Notes: generated from the sequence alone by a model not told the origin. Counted from the first letter of the stretch, positions 28,967 to 38,548 are shown. The stretch is 64,000 nt of DNA from Martinezella hainanensis (GCF_900094555.1 NZ_FMAC01000004.1:186001-250000), one strand, 5' to 3'. Made by a program: numbers and translations.

Positions 28967-28994
28967 GGCCCGGTTTTCCCGCCGGGTCTTTCTT
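28967..28994 (+). terminator. Intrinsic terminator 220 bases downstream of opgC
   Basis: GGCCCGG-N8-CCGGGTC with one G-T pair, followed by TTTCTT. It may end the opgC transcript or an independent small RNA made from 28750-28966. Confidence 0.55.
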
Positions 28995-29041
28995 CGTATT
29001 TGATGGGCTGTGTTTTCCGGAGTTGGGTTTCTGCAGGCAAA

Positions 29042-29181
29042 GCCCCTCACCCTAGCCCTCTCCCCGTTGAAACAGGGAGAGGGGACCTGTTCCGTGTTTG
29101 TGGCACCTGCGGATAAAGGTGCTGATCTTGTGCGGTAAACTCCCTCGCGCCGCTTGCGGGGAGAGGGCTGGGGTGAGGGGC
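29042..29181. repeat. Intergenic palindrome with GCCCCTCACCC arms, copy 1
   Basis: Left arm 29042-29067 (GCCCCTCACCCTAGCCCTCT...) and right arm 29157-29181 are near-perfect inverted copies of about 25 bases with 89 bases between them. A related element is at 50104-50240. Repeats of this kind are widespread between genes in rhizobia and other high-GC bacteria. Confidence 0.75.
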
Positions 29182-29245
29182 ATACATCGAACATGCCATC
29201 GCGCCTGAGCGACAATCGTTACCACGCTCAAATCCTCGACAGCAA

Positions 29246-29275
29246 AAAGCCGGGAGAGCATCGCTCTCCCGGCTT
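29246..29275 (-). terminator. Intrinsic terminator of ndvA
   Basis: On the minus strand AAGCCGGGAGAGC-GAT-GCTCTCCCGGCTT is followed by TTTGCTG. A 13-base perfect stem, 24 bases after the ndvA stop. Confidence 0.85.
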
Positions 29276-29298
29276 CGATCTTGGGCTCCTTGCGAAGA

Positions 29299-31077
29299 TC
29301 AGGCCGCTTCGTTTTCCGTTGCGTGTGCCTTGCGGACTTCCTCGTCCGTCAGGATGCCGCTGGCGCGCAGGAGGGCGGCGAAGCGACCGTTGCTCTGGCT
29401 GAGCTCGTTGAAGCTGCCGTTCTCGATGATGCGGCCGTTGTCCAGGAATAGGACCATGTCGGCCTCGCGGACCGTCGACAGGCGGTGCGCAATGATGAAG
29501 GTCGTGCGGTTCTGGCGCAGGTTGTCGATCGCCGTCTTGACCCGGTTTTCGGTTTCGACGTCGAGCGCGCTGGTCGCTTCGTCGAGCACGAGGATCGGCG
29601 CATCCTTGAGGATGGCGCGAGCGATGGCGATACGCTGGCGTTCACCACCCGAGAGCTTGTTGCCGCGCTCGCCGACGCGGGTATCGTAGCCGCCTTCGCG
29701 GGTTTCGATGAAGTCGTTGGCAGCGGCAGCCTGGGCGGCACGAATCATTTCCTCCTGCGTCGCACCTTCGCGGCCGAGGCGGATGTTGTCGCTGATCGAG
29801 CGGTTCAGCAGACCGGCATCCTGGAAGACGGTGGCGATGAAGCGGCGCAGCGACTTGCGCGTCACCTTGGTGATGTCGTGACCGTCGACGAGGATCTGGC
29901 CCTTCTGCGGGTCGAAGACGCGCTGCAGCAGGTTGACGAGCGTCGTCTTGCCGGCGCCGGTCGGGCCGACGATGGCGACGGTCTGACCTGCCTTCACCGT
30001 GAAGGAGATATCGTGCAGGCCCTGCGACGAGTTGGCGAAGCCGAAGGATACGTCGCGGAATTCCACTTCGCCCTTGACGTCCTTGATTTCGGCAAGGCCG
30101 GCCGGTTCTTCGCGGTCGCGGACCGAATCTTCCAGCGTGTAGAAGTCCACGAGCTTGGCGCGAGCCTCGAAAATCTGGTTGGCGAAGTTGCGCAGCTGTT
30201 CCAGACGGCCGATCAGCACGTTGGCGAAAGCGATGAAGGTGATGAGAGCACCGAGGCTCAGGCTGCCATCCTGTACGAGGACGGTGCCGATCATCAGGAT
30301 CGCCATCATGGCGACGGTCGAGGCCGTGCGGTTCAGGGCACCGGCAAGCGCCCACCAGTCGAGGACCGGATACTGGGCCGCCAGCAGACGCTCGGTGAAC
30401 GACTTCAGCGCCTTGGTTTCAGCTTCGATGCGGTTGTAGCTGTGCAGCACCGATACGTTGCTGATCGAGTCGCTGACATGCGAGAAAACCGTGTTGTAGT
30501 GGCTTTCGACCGAGGTCTGGCCATCCTTCGTACGGCTCATGACCAGACGGCCGATGATCCAGTAGAAGACGCCGAGCAGGACGAGGACTGCGGACAGGCG
30601 CAGGTCCATGGCCATGGCGGTTGGAACCATGATGACGAGCGCGACGGCGGTCGACAGATGGTTGCGCATGAATTCAAGCCACAGGCCGAACAGCGCTTCG
30701 CAGGCGCGCAGAAGCGTGTTCAGCGCGCTCGCCGTGCCGCGCTGGCTATGCCAGGAGAGCGGCATCGAGATGATGCGGCCGAATGCTTCGGTGAGCAGGG
30801 AGGCGCGGCGGCCATGCGCAAGGCGGTCAGCCTCGCGGGACACCACGATGAAGGCGACAGCACTGAAGACGGCAAAGCCAGCCCACAATATCATCGTGGG
30901 CGTGACAGCCTCTTTCTTGGCAATGGCGTCGAAGATGCGGCCGAACAGAACCGGTTCGTAGATGGTGGTCATCGCAAGCGCGATGTTTGCGATCACGACC
31001 ATCCAAACGCGGTATCGATACGCGCCAAGATACTTCAGGGCTCTTGCATAGACTTTGAACAGTGACACGTCAGGCAC
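29299..31077 (-). CDS. ndvA: Cyclic beta-1,2-glucan ABC exporter
   Basis: 592 residues: an N-terminal six-helix ABC membrane domain (about residues 20-310) and a C-terminal ATPase with GPTGAGKTT, signature LSGGERQRIAIARAI, ILVLDEATSALD and IIAHRLSTV. The length and the start MPDVSLFKVYARALKYLG match NdvA/ChvA/Cgt. It works as a homodimer to flip cyclic glucan across the inner membrane. Faces ndvB and opgC tail to tail across 550 bases containing terminators and a repeat. Confidence 0.95.
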   Translation of the reverse strand: MPDVSLFKVYARALKYLGAYRYRVWMVVIANIALAMTTIYEPVLFGRIFDAIAKKEAVTPTMILWAGFAVFSAVAFIVVSREADRLAHGRRASLLTEAFGRIISMPLSWHSQRGTASALNTLLRACEALFGLWLEFMRNHLSTAVALVIMVPTAMAMDLRLSAVLVLLGVFYWIIGRLVMSRTKDGQTSVESHYNTVFSHVSDSISNVSVLHSYNRIEAETKALKSFTERLLAAQYPVLDWWALAGALNRTASTVAMMAILMIGTVLVQDGSLSLGALITFIAFANVLIGRLEQLRNFANQIFEARAKLVDFYTLEDSVRDREEPAGLAEIKDVKGEVEFRDVSFGFANSSQGLHDISFTVKAGQTVAIVGPTGAGKTTLVNLLQRVFDPQKGQILVDGHDITKVTRKSLRRFIATVFQDAGLLNRSISDNIRLGREGATQEEMIRAAQAAAANDFIETREGGYDTRVGERGNKLSGGERQRIAIARAILKDAPILVLDEATSALDVETENRVKTAIDNLRQNRTTFIIAHRLSTVREADMVLFLDNGRIIENGSFNELSQSNGRFAALLRASGILTDEEVRKAHATENEAA

Positions 31078-31444
31078 CCTCTGTGCATCAGCAAAACTCG
31101 GAATGCTGCGACACTACAGATCGGTACCTGAACCGGCGATTAACGGAATCTGCCGCTGTTTTTTCAAGGGAATTTCTCGCGTAGCGCGTGCCGACGCAGC
31201 GAGGTGCTATCGGCCGCCGCAGAAATGTGACAATTTGGGGACGACCCTGCCGCGGCATCATCCGTTACTATTAAGTCACGCCGAAGGCGGCCATTCAGGG
31301 TTGAATGGTAAAAAAATCGCCAAAGGCGTTCAATTTCGCGCCGGCCTGAGTATGTTGCCGGCGATTAGGCGCGCTATGGGGCCAGCGAGCAGGGTGGCAA
31401 TGCTCGTCCGCCGATAATTCAGGCTGCGAGGCCGAGGGGTAAAT
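31078..31444. other. Divergent control region between ndvA and the LuxR gene
   Basis: 367 bases, clearly lower in G+C than the neighbours in its second half. No gene seen. Must contain the promoters of ndvA and of the regulator. GAGGGG just before the GTG at 31445 is the regulator's ribosome site. Confidence 0.4.
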
Positions 31445-32185
31445 GTGAATATCCATTCGCTAATACAATTGCTTGTCGTCATCGAAGAATGCAAGCGTAC
31501 CAAGGATGTCGTGGCCGAACTCGAGCTTGTGCTCCGCTCCTATAAGTTCGATTTCTATGGCGTATTGAAGCAGACGCGACCGAATGTCGATGTTGCGAAT
31601 TTCATCCTGGCAGGCCGCTGGCCTGATCAATGGCCGCTGACCTATGTCCGCAAGAGATATATGCTGGTCGATCCGGTCGCGCGCTATGCCACCCAGGCAC
31701 AGCGCCCCTTCCGCTGGAGCGATGCCGTGGCTGCGCAGAAATCGGATCCGCTCCGGCGCCGGATGGAGCAGATGATGGCGGATGCCCGCGCCAACGGGCT
31801 TATCGATGGCTATATTTTTCCGATTCACGGACGAAGCGGTCTGCTTGGCAGCATGACGATCGGCGGTGAGGCGGTCGATCTCTCTCCAACGGAGCTTTCG
31901 CTCTTCGATGCCGTTGCCAGAAAGACCTTCTGGCGGCTTCTGGAGCTGCGTGACGAAGCGCAATCGCTCGAGGCGCAGGGAAAGGTCGATCTGAAACTGA
32001 CCAAACGCGAGATGGAAGTGCTCAACCATCTGGCCGACGGCATGACGTCGATCGAGATCAGCCGGCTGCTGACGATCTCCAATCACACCGTCGACTGGTA
32101 CATGAACAGCATCCAGGACAAGCTGAAGGCCAGAAATCGGCAGCACATCGTTGCCATCGCTTTCAGAAACGGACTTATTCCGTAA
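31445..32185 (+). CDS. expR: LuxR-family quorum-sensing regulator, ExpR-like orphan
   Basis: 246 residues from a GTG at 31445. The N-terminal autoinducer-binding domain keeps the family's ligand residues: Trp and Tyr in WPLTYVRKRY, Asp-Pro in LVDPVARY, Trp in FRWSDAV and the Gly in LLGSMTIGG. The C-terminal HTH has LTKREMEVLNHLADGMTSIE and ISNHTVDWYMNSIQDKLKAR. I recall expR of S. meliloti lying between ndvA and pyc, exactly as here. No luxI-type synthase is present, so it should answer to signals made elsewhere and control exopolysaccharide and motility genes. Symbol is by position and domain match. Confidence 0.75.
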   Translation: MNIHSLIQLLVVIEECKRTKDVVAELELVLRSYKFDFYGVLKQTRPNVDVANFILAGRWPDQWPLTYVRKRYMLVDPVARYATQAQRPFRWSDAVAAQKSDPLRRRMEQMMADARANGLIDGYIFPIHGRSGLLGSMTIGGEAVDLSPTELSLFDAVARKTFWRLLELRDEAQSLEAQGKVDLKLTKREMEVLNHLADGMTSIEISRLLTISNHTVDWYMNSIQDKLKARNRQHIVAIAFRNGLIP

Positions 32186-32301
32186 CAGCAACTATTTTGA
32201 TGTCGGATGTCGCAGGAGAAATTGAACTTCCCGTGACAAGAAGTTAAGAATTCTCTTCGCGGGTGCAGCATTGCCCGTTTCGATGCCGTGAGGAGACAGC
32301 A

Positions 32302-35300
32302 TTGCCCATTTCCAAGATCCTGGTTGCCAACCGTTCCGAAATCGCCATCCGCGTATTCCGCGCCGCCAACGAGCTTGGCATAAAAACGGTGGCCATCTGG
32401 GCCGAGGAAGACAAACTCGCGCTGCATCGCTTCAAGGCGGACGAGAGCTATCAGGTCGGCCGCGGCCCGCATCTTGCCCGCGATCTCGGGCCGATCGAGA
32501 GCTATCTGTCGATCGAGGAGATCATCCGCGTCGCCAAGCTTTCCGGTGCCGATGCCATTCACCCGGGCTACGGCCTGCTGTCGGAAAGCCCCGAATTCGT
32601 CGATGCCTGCGATGCCGCCGGCATCATCTTCATCGGCCCGCGCGCCGACACGATGCGTCAGCTCGGCAACAAGGTCGCGGCGCGCAATCTCGCAATCTCG
32701 GTCGGCGTGCCCGTCGTGCCGGCAACCGATCCGTTGCCTGACGATATGAAGGAAGTCGCCAAGATGGCGGCCGCGATCGGCTATCCGGTCATGCTCAAGG
32801 CCTCCTGGGGCGGCGGCGGTCGCGGCATGCGCGTCATTCGCTCCGAGGCCGATCTCGCCAAGGAAGTGACGGAAGCCAAGCGTGAGGCGAAGGCCGCCTT
32901 CGGCAAGGACGAGGTCTATCTCGAAAAGCTCGTCGAGCGCGCCCGCCATGTCGAAAGCCAGATCCTTGGCGATACGCATGGCAATGTCGTACATCTGTTC
33001 GAGCGCGACTGTTCGGTTCAGCGCCGTAACCAGAAGGTCGTCGAGCGTGCGCCGGCACCTTATCTCACCGATGCGCAGCGCCAGGAGCTGGCGGCCTATT
33101 CGCTGAAGATCGCCGAAGCCACGAATTACGTCGGCGCCGGCACCGTCGAGTATCTGATGGATGCGGATACCGGCAAATTCTATTTCATCGAAGTCAATCC
33201 GCGCATCCAGGTCGAGCACACGGTGACCGAAGTCGTCACCGGCATCGATATCGTCAAGGCGCAGATCCATATTCTCGACGGCTTCGCCATCGGCACACCG
33301 GAATCGGGCGTTCCACGCCAAGAAGACATCCGCCTCAACGGCCATGCGCTGCAGTGCCGCGTGACGACGGAAGATCCGGAACATAACTTCATCCCGGACT
33401 ACGGCCGCATCACCGCCTATCGCTCGGCGTCCGGTTTCGGCATTCGCCTTGACGGCGGCACGTCCTATACCGGTGCGATCATCACCCGCTACTACGATCC
33501 GCTGCTGGTGAAGGTAACGGCCTGGGCGCCGAACCCGCAGGAGGCGATCGCCCGCATGTACCGGGCACTGCGCGAATTCCGCATCCGTGGCGTCGCGACA
33601 AACCTCACCTTCCTCGAAGCGATCATCACGCACGAGAAATTCCGCGACAACAGCTACACGACGCGCTTCATCGATTCCACGCCGGAGCTGTTCCAGCAGG
33701 TCAAGCGCCAGGATCGTGCCACCAAGCTTCTGACCTATCTCGCCGACGTTACGGTCAACGGCCATCCGGAAACACGCGGCCGTCCTGCACCGTCGCCGAA
33801 GGTTGCCCAGCCGGTGCTACCCTATATCGACAGCAATGTTCCCGATGGCACCAAGCAGCTGCTCGACAAGCTCGGCCCGCAGAAGTTTGCCGAATGGATG
33901 CGCGGCGAAAAGCGCGTGCTGATGACCGACACGACGATGCGCGACGGCCATCAATCGTTGCTTGCCACCCGCATGCGTACCTACGATATCGCGAGCATCG
34001 CCGGCACCTATGCCCGCGCCCTGCCGCAGCTTCTGTCGCTGGAGTGCTGGGGTGGCGCCACCTTCGACGTTTCCATGCGCTTCCTGACGGAAGATCCATG
34101 GGAACGTCTGGCGCTGATCCGCGAGGGTGCACCGAACCTGCTACTGCAGATGCTTTTGCGCGGCGCCAACGGCGTCGGCTACACCAACTATCCCGACAAT
34201 GTCGTGAAATATTTCGTCCGCCAGGCGGCCAAGGGCGGCGTCGATCTCTTCCGCGTCTTCGACTGCCTGAACTGGGTCGAGAACATGCGCGTGTCGATGG
34301 ATGCCGTGGCCGAGGAGAACAAGCTCTGCGAGGCGGCGATCTGCTACACGGGCGATATCCTCAACTCCGCCCGCCCGAAATACGATCTGAAGTATTATAC
34401 GGATCTCGCCGTCGAGCTGGAAAAGGCCGGTGCCCATATCATCGCGCTGAAGGACATGGCGGGCTTGCTGAAGCCGGCTGCGGCCAAGGTGCTGTTCAAG
34501 GCGCTGCGCGAGGCGACTGGCCTGCCGATCCACTTCCACACGCATGACACGTCTGGCATTGCAGCTGCGACGGTGCTTGCCGCTGTCGACGCCGGCGTCG
34601 ATGCCGTCGACGCAGCGATGGACGCGCTCTCCGGCAATACCTCGCAGCCCTGCCTTGGCTCGATCGTCGAAGCCCTCAAGGGCTCCGAGCGCGATCCGGG
34701 CCTCGACCCCGAATGGATCCGCCGCATCTCCTTCTACTGGGAGGCCGTTCGCCACCAGTACGCCGCCTTCGAAAGCGACCTCAAGGGACCGGCCTCGGAA
34801 GTCTATCTGCATGAAATGCCGGGCGGTCAGTTCACCAACCTCAAGGAGCAGGCCCGCTCGCTTGGCCTGGAAACCCGCTGGCACCAGGTGGCGCAGGCCT
34901 ATGCCGATGCCAACCAGATGTTCGGCGATATCGTCAAGGTGACGCCGTCCTCCAAGGTGGTCGGCGACATGGCCCTGATGATGGTAAGCCAGGACCTGAC
35001 CGTTGCCGATGTCGAGAACCCGGCCAGGGACATCGCTTTCCCGGATTCGGTCGTCTCCATGCTGAAGGGCGATCTCGGCCAGCCGCCGTCGGGATGGCCG
35101 GAAGCGCTGCAGAAGAAGGCGCTGAAGGGCGACAAGCCCTACACCGTCCGACCGGGTTCGCTGCTTGCCGAAGCCGATCTCGATGCGGAGCGCAAGGTCA
35201 TCGAGACCAAGCTGGAGCGCAAGGTCGACGATTTCGAATTCGCCTCCTACCTGATGTATCCGAAGGTCTTCACCGACTATGCCCTGGCGGCCGACACCTA

Positions 35301-35763
35301 TGGCCCGGTCTCGGTGCTGCAGACGCCGGCTTACTTCTATGGTCTCAAGGAAGGCGATGAGCTGTTTGCCGAGATCGAGAGGGGCAAAACGCTCGTCATC
35401 GTCAACCAGGCGATGACGGCGACTGACGAAAAGGGCATGGTGACGGTGTTCTTCGAACTCAACGGCCAGCCGCGCCGCATCAAGGTGCCGGATCGTGCCC
35501 ATGGTGCTTCCGGCAGCGCTATCCGCCGCAAGGCCGAGACCGGCAATGCCGCTCATGTCGGCGCGCCGATGCCGGGTGTCATCTCCACGGTCTTCGTTTC
35601 GCCCGGCCAGGCAATCAAGGCCGGCGATGTGCTTGTTTCCATCGAAGCCATGAAGATGGAGACGGCGCTGCACGCCGAAAAGGACGGCACGATCTCCGAG
35701 GTGCTGGTGCGCGCCGGCGACCAGATCGACGCCAAGGACCTGCTGGTCGTTTATGGCGCCTGA
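32302..35763 (+). CDS. pyc: Pyruvate carboxylase
   Basis: 1153 residues from a TTG at 32302 (PISKILVANRSEIAIRVFRA); AGGAGA six bases upstream decides this start over the ATG at 32263. Biotin carboxylase with ATP-grasp (residues 1 to about 470; ASWGGGGRGMR, FIEVNPRIQVEHTVTE), carboxyltransferase (from about 540; DTTMRDGHQSLLATRMRT), and a biotinyl domain with EAMKMET, Lys near residue 1118. Converts pyruvate and bicarbonate to oxaloacetate, the anaplerotic step. Followed by a strong terminator. Confidence 0.97.
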   Translation: MPISKILVANRSEIAIRVFRAANELGIKTVAIWAEEDKLALHRFKADESYQVGRGPHLARDLGPIESYLSIEEIIRVAKLSGADAIHPGYGLLSESPEFVDACDAAGIIFIGPRADTMRQLGNKVAARNLAISVGVPVVPATDPLPDDMKEVAKMAAAIGYPVMLKASWGGGGRGMRVIRSEADLAKEVTEAKREAKAAFGKDEVYLEKLVERARHVESQILGDTHGNVVHLFERDCSVQRRNQKVVERAPAPYLTDAQRQELAAYSLKIAEATNYVGAGTVEYLMDADTGKFYFIEVNPRIQVEHTVTEVVTGIDIVKAQIHILDGFAIGTPESGVPRQEDIRLNGHALQCRVTTEDPEHNFIPDYGRITAYRSASGFGIRLDGGTSYTGAIITRYYDPLLVKVTAWAPNPQEAIARMYRALREFRIRGVATNLTFLEAIITHEKFRDNSYTTRFIDSTPELFQQVKRQDRATKLLTYLADVTVNGHPETRGRPAPSPKVAQPVLPYIDSNVPDGTKQLLDKLGPQKFAEWMRGEKRVLMTDTTMRDGHQSLLATRMRTYDIASIAGTYARALPQLLSLECWGGATFDVSMRFLTEDPWERLALIREGAPNLLLQMLLRGANGVGYTNYPDNVVKYFVRQAAKGGVDLFRVFDCLNWVENMRVSMDAVAEENKLCEAAICYTGDILNSARPKYDLKYYTDLAVELEKAGAHIIALKDMAGLLKPAAAKVLFKALREATGLPIHFHTHDTSGIAAATVLAAVDAGVDAVDAAMDALSGNTSQPCLGSIVEALKGSERDPGLDPEWIRRISFYWEAVRHQYAAFESDLKGPASEVYLHEMPGGQFTNLKEQARSLGLETRWHQVAQAYADANQMFGDIVKVTPSSKVVGDMALMMVSQDLTVADVENPARDIAFPDSVVSMLKGDLGQPPSGWPEALQKKALKGDKPYTVRPGSLLAEADLDAERKVIETKLERKVDDFEFASYLMYPKVFTDYALAADTYGPVSVLQTPAYFYGLKEGDELFAEIERGKTLVIVNQAMTATDEKGMVTVFFELNGQPRRIKVPDRAHGASGSAIRRKAETGNAAHVGAPMPGVISTVFVSPGQAIKAGDVLVSIEAMKMETALHAEKDGTISEVLVRAGDQIDAKDLLVVYGA

Positions 35764-35780
35764 GCGTCCATAAAGATACG

Positions 35781-35810
35781 AAAGGGGCCGGCTCCGATCC
35801 GGCCCTTTTT
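35781..35810 (+). terminator. Intrinsic terminator of pyc
   Basis: AAAGGGGCCGG-CTCCGAT-CCGGCCCTTTTT, one bulged G, starting 18 bases after the pyc stop, with a T-tract. Confidence 0.85.
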
Positions 35811-35837
35811 GTGCAGTTTTCGGGCGGAGGCGTAGCC

Positions 35838-36659
35838 ATGAGTGGTCATTCCCTGCATATCGGCCAATATGGCGTTACCCTTCTGCTCGACGGGCTCTTC
35901 GAAGCACCGGCTGATGTGTTGATCCATGTCGATGGCGAAGCTGCAAGGCAGCAGGCGATCGCAACCTGGGGCAAGCCGACGCTGCAGGTGGATGTGAATT
36001 GCTTCCTCCTCCGCGGACCCGCCGGCGCCGTTCTCGTCGATGCCGGGACAGGCACGTCCTGGGGACCGAAATACGGCCATGCGCGCTCGGCATTGCACGA
36101 GGCGGGCGTTTCGCCGGAGAAAATCCAGAGCGTCTTGCTCACACATATCCATGGAGACCACGCTCTTGGCTTGTTCGATGGAGACAAGCCGTATTTCCCT
36201 CATGCCGACATCTTTGTATCGGACCGCGATATCGCCTTTTTCACCGATCCCGTCGCCCGCGAGGCGATGCCGGAGGCGCGGCGCGGTGGCTTCAAGGTGG
36301 CCGAGCAGCTGCGGCGCGTCTACGGGTCGCGCATAAAGCGGATCGGAGAAGGCGAAGTGTTACCCGGCATAGAGGCGCATCCTCTGCCGGGCCATACGCC
36401 CGGCCACACCGGCTATCTGCTGCATGGTGACGATAATTCTCTCCTGATCTGGGGAGATGCCCTGCATCTGGGGGATCTGCAGCCCGGCGATCCGAAGATC
36501 GGCCTGGTCTATGATCTCGATCCTGAGCTGGCCGTTAGAACCCGCCGAGCTGCTCTGGACGCCGCCGCCCGCGAAGGCTGGATCGTCGCCGGCGGTCACA
36601 TCACCGGCTTTGGGCGCGTAGAGCGGGAGCTGAAGGGCTACAAGATTCTGCCGGCGTGA
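35838..36659 (+). CDS. MBL-fold metallo-hydrolase
   Basis: 273 residues from the ATG at 35838, which follows GGCGGAGGCG. The zinc motif THIHGDHALGLFDG (HxHxDH), a later His in LPGHTPGHTGYLLHG and Asp in IWGDALHLGD complete the metallo-beta-lactamase site. Resembles the AHL-lactonase/hydroxyacyl-type hydrolases in general layout, but the substrate is not readable. No signal peptide. Confidence 0.88.
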   Translation: MSGHSLHIGQYGVTLLLDGLFEAPADVLIHVDGEAARQQAIATWGKPTLQVDVNCFLLRGPAGAVLVDAGTGTSWGPKYGHARSALHEAGVSPEKIQSVLLTHIHGDHALGLFDGDKPYFPHADIFVSDRDIAFFTDPVAREAMPEARRGGFKVAEQLRRVYGSRIKRIGEGEVLPGIEAHPLPGHTPGHTGYLLHGDDNSLLIWGDALHLGDLQPGDPKIGLVYDLDPELAVRTRRAALDAAAREGWIVAGGHITGFGRVERELKGYKILPA

Positions 36660-36746
36660 GATTGGTGCCGGCAGGGAAATCGACCGGCTTGCGCAGTTCC
36701 ACGAAGACGACGCAAAAGAAGTTCAGGTGCTATCGGAGGCAGAGGA

Positions 36747-37205
36747 GTGACGGCAGCGATTTCCTTGCGGGCAGCGACGGATGCCGATGTCGACGCCGTG
36801 CGGGCTTTGACACGCGAAGCCTATGGCAAATGGGTGCCTGTCATTGGCCGCGAACCTTTGCCGATGACGGTCGATTATGCCGAAGCCGTGCGCAAGCATC
36901 GCATCGATCTCGTGGAGGCCGATGGCGAGCTTGTAGCCTTGATCGAGATGGTGCCAGGAGAGGATCACCTGTTGATCGAGAACATCGCCGTATCGCCGCG
37001 CCATCAGGGGCGGGGCATCGGCAGGAAGTTGCTGGATCATGCCGAGCATGTCGCAGCTACGCTCGGCCTGAAAGATATCCGGCTCTACACCAACAAACGC
37101 TTTGCCGAGAATGTGCAGCTTTATCTCAAGTATGGCTATACGATCGACCGCGAGGAGCCGCTGGAAGACGGATTCCTTGTCCATATGAGCAAGAATATCG
37201 GATAA
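36747..37205 (+). CDS. GNAT-family N-acetyltransferase
   Basis: 152 residues from a GTG at 36747 with AGAGGA directly upstream. Typical GNAT pattern: IENIAVSPRHQGRGIGRKLL (acetyl-CoA loop Q-x-x-G-x-G) and LYTNKRFAENVQLYLKYGY. Substrate unknown. Ends eight bases from the convergent efflux gene. Confidence 0.88.
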   Translation: MTAAISLRAATDADVDAVRALTREAYGKWVPVIGREPLPMTVDYAEAVRKHRIDLVEADGELVALIEMVPGEDHLLIENIAVSPRHQGRGIGRKLLDHAEHVAATLGLKDIRLYTNKRFAENVQLYLKYGYTIDREEPLEDGFLVHMSKNIG

Positions 37206-37212
37206 GCCGCAA

Positions 37213-38457
37213 TTACCTCCGTTTCCCGATCGAGGCTGCCCAGATCGCGGCCAGCAGCGCAAGCACTGCGGATATCAGCATGAGGGCGAACAGGGTGTGG
37301 ATCGTTGCCGACTGCGCGATGAACAAGCCGCCAATCGATCCGATGAGCGCGCCGCCAGCAATCCGCATGGCGGCGGCAAGCCCTGCGGCCGTCCCGACCA
37401 TATCTGATCTGACCGACATGGCGCCGCTGTTCGCGGCCGGCATGGTCAGGCCGTTGCCGATACCGATGAAGATACAGGGGCCGAACAGCGCCAGAACCTC
37501 CGTCATGCCCGACAGCGACAAGGCGAGGCCAACCGACAGGCCGATGCAGGTCAGAAGTCGGGCGATGACGAGGATGGTGCCGAGGGGGATTCTTGCGCCG
37601 TAGCGGCCAGCCAGATAGCTGCCGAGAATGAAGCCGGCGGGAACCAGGCCCATGTAAAAGCCGAGCCTGGCGCTCGAGCCGCCGAGTGCATTGCCTATCG
37701 TGAGCGGTGCTCCGCCGAGGAAGATGTAGAGCACGCCCATCGAGCAGGCCATGCAGAGCGTATAGGCCCAAAAGCGTGCCGAACGCAGAAGCAGCGCATA
37801 GGAGGCAAGATAGTTCTTACTCGTAGCTGATGCGGGCGCTCTCGACCCTCTTAACTCGCTCATGGAGAGGAGGAAGGCGGCGATGCCGAGGATCGCAAGG
37901 ACGACAAAGCTTGCCCGCCAGCCGAAGAACTCATCCAGTGAGCCGCCGAACAGCGGACCGACCATAGGCGCCAGCGCCCACCCCATGGCGAGATAGCCAA
38001 ATTTGCTCGCGGCTTCGTGCTCATCAGAGGTTTCCTTGATGATGACGAGAGCGACGGAGTAGCAGGGGCCTATGCATGCCTGCATCATGCGGCACAGCAG
38101 GAAGATGCCGATATTCGGAGCGAGAACGCAGCCGATCGACGCGATGATGAAGATCGCGAGCGCCGTCAGGACGACCGGCCTGCGGCCGAACCGATCCGAT
38201 ATCGCCCCGCCGATCGCCTCAAGCGTTGCGGTGACGATGGAAAAGCCTGCGACCGAGAGGTTCACGAGGGCGAAATCGGCATGGAATGCCGCTGAAATCT
38301 TCGGCAGCGACGGTAGGATCATGTTGACTGGCAGCACGGCAAGCGCCGAGAGCAGGATGAGGATTATCAGCCGCGGTTGTGCGGCGGCTCCTTTTTTCGT
38401 TGGATCGTCGATTGCCTGTGTGGATGAATGGTCTATGCGGCTTTCGGTGCGCGTCAT
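37213..38457 (-). CDS. Bcr/CflA-family MFS drug-efflux transporter
   Basis: 414 residues from the ATG at 38457, preceded by GGACAAGG. Twelve membrane segments; conserved motif A in GGAISDRFGRRPVVLTAL and the DHA1 motif region RMMQACIGPCYSVALVIIKE. The family exports bicyclomycin, chloramphenicol and similar drugs, or sulfonamides. Its 5' region (38458-38683) is unusual: a probable leaderless leader peptide, a nested hairpin and an intrinsic terminator lie before it, which suggests translation-dependent attenuation, as known for the relative cmlA. Confidence 0.88.
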   Translation of the reverse strand: MTRTESRIDHSSTQAIDDPTKKGAAAQPRLIILILLSALAVLPVNMILPSLPKISAAFHADFALVNLSVAGFSIVTATLEAIGGAISDRFGRRPVVLTALAIFIIASIGCVLAPNIGIFLLCRMMQACIGPCYSVALVIIKETSDEHEAASKFGYLAMGWALAPMVGPLFGGSLDEFFGWRASFVVLAILGIAAFLLSMSELRGSRAPASATSKNYLASYALLLRSARFWAYTLCMACSMGVLYIFLGGAPLTIGNALGGSSARLGFYMGLVPAGFILGSYLAGRYGARIPLGTILVIARLLTCIGLSVGLALSLSGMTEVLALFGPCIFIGIGNGLTMPAANSGAMSVRSDMVGTAAGLAAAMRIAGGALIGSIGGLFIAQSATIHTLFALMLISAVLALLAAIWAASIGKRR

Positions 38458-38525
38458 GGCCTTGTCCGTCGTGTGGTTGGGAAGTCGGGGAAGATCTGAC
38501 GAGGTGCGCCCGGATTCCGGGCAAT

Positions 38526-38548
38526 AAAAAAGGCCCCGCCAGGAGCCT
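38526..38548 (-). terminator. Terminator between leader peptide and efflux gene
   Basis: Minus strand AGGCTCC-TGGC-GGGGCCT (one G-T pair) followed by a T-tract (38530-38526 and on). It stands 33 bases after the leader-peptide stop and 68 bases before the efflux start, the classical attenuator position. Confidence 0.7.

Noticed and set aside
27352..29040. Minus-strand open frame of 562 codons over opgC
   Set aside because: Low-complexity Arg/Gln/Glu/His translation antisense to an evident membrane protein.
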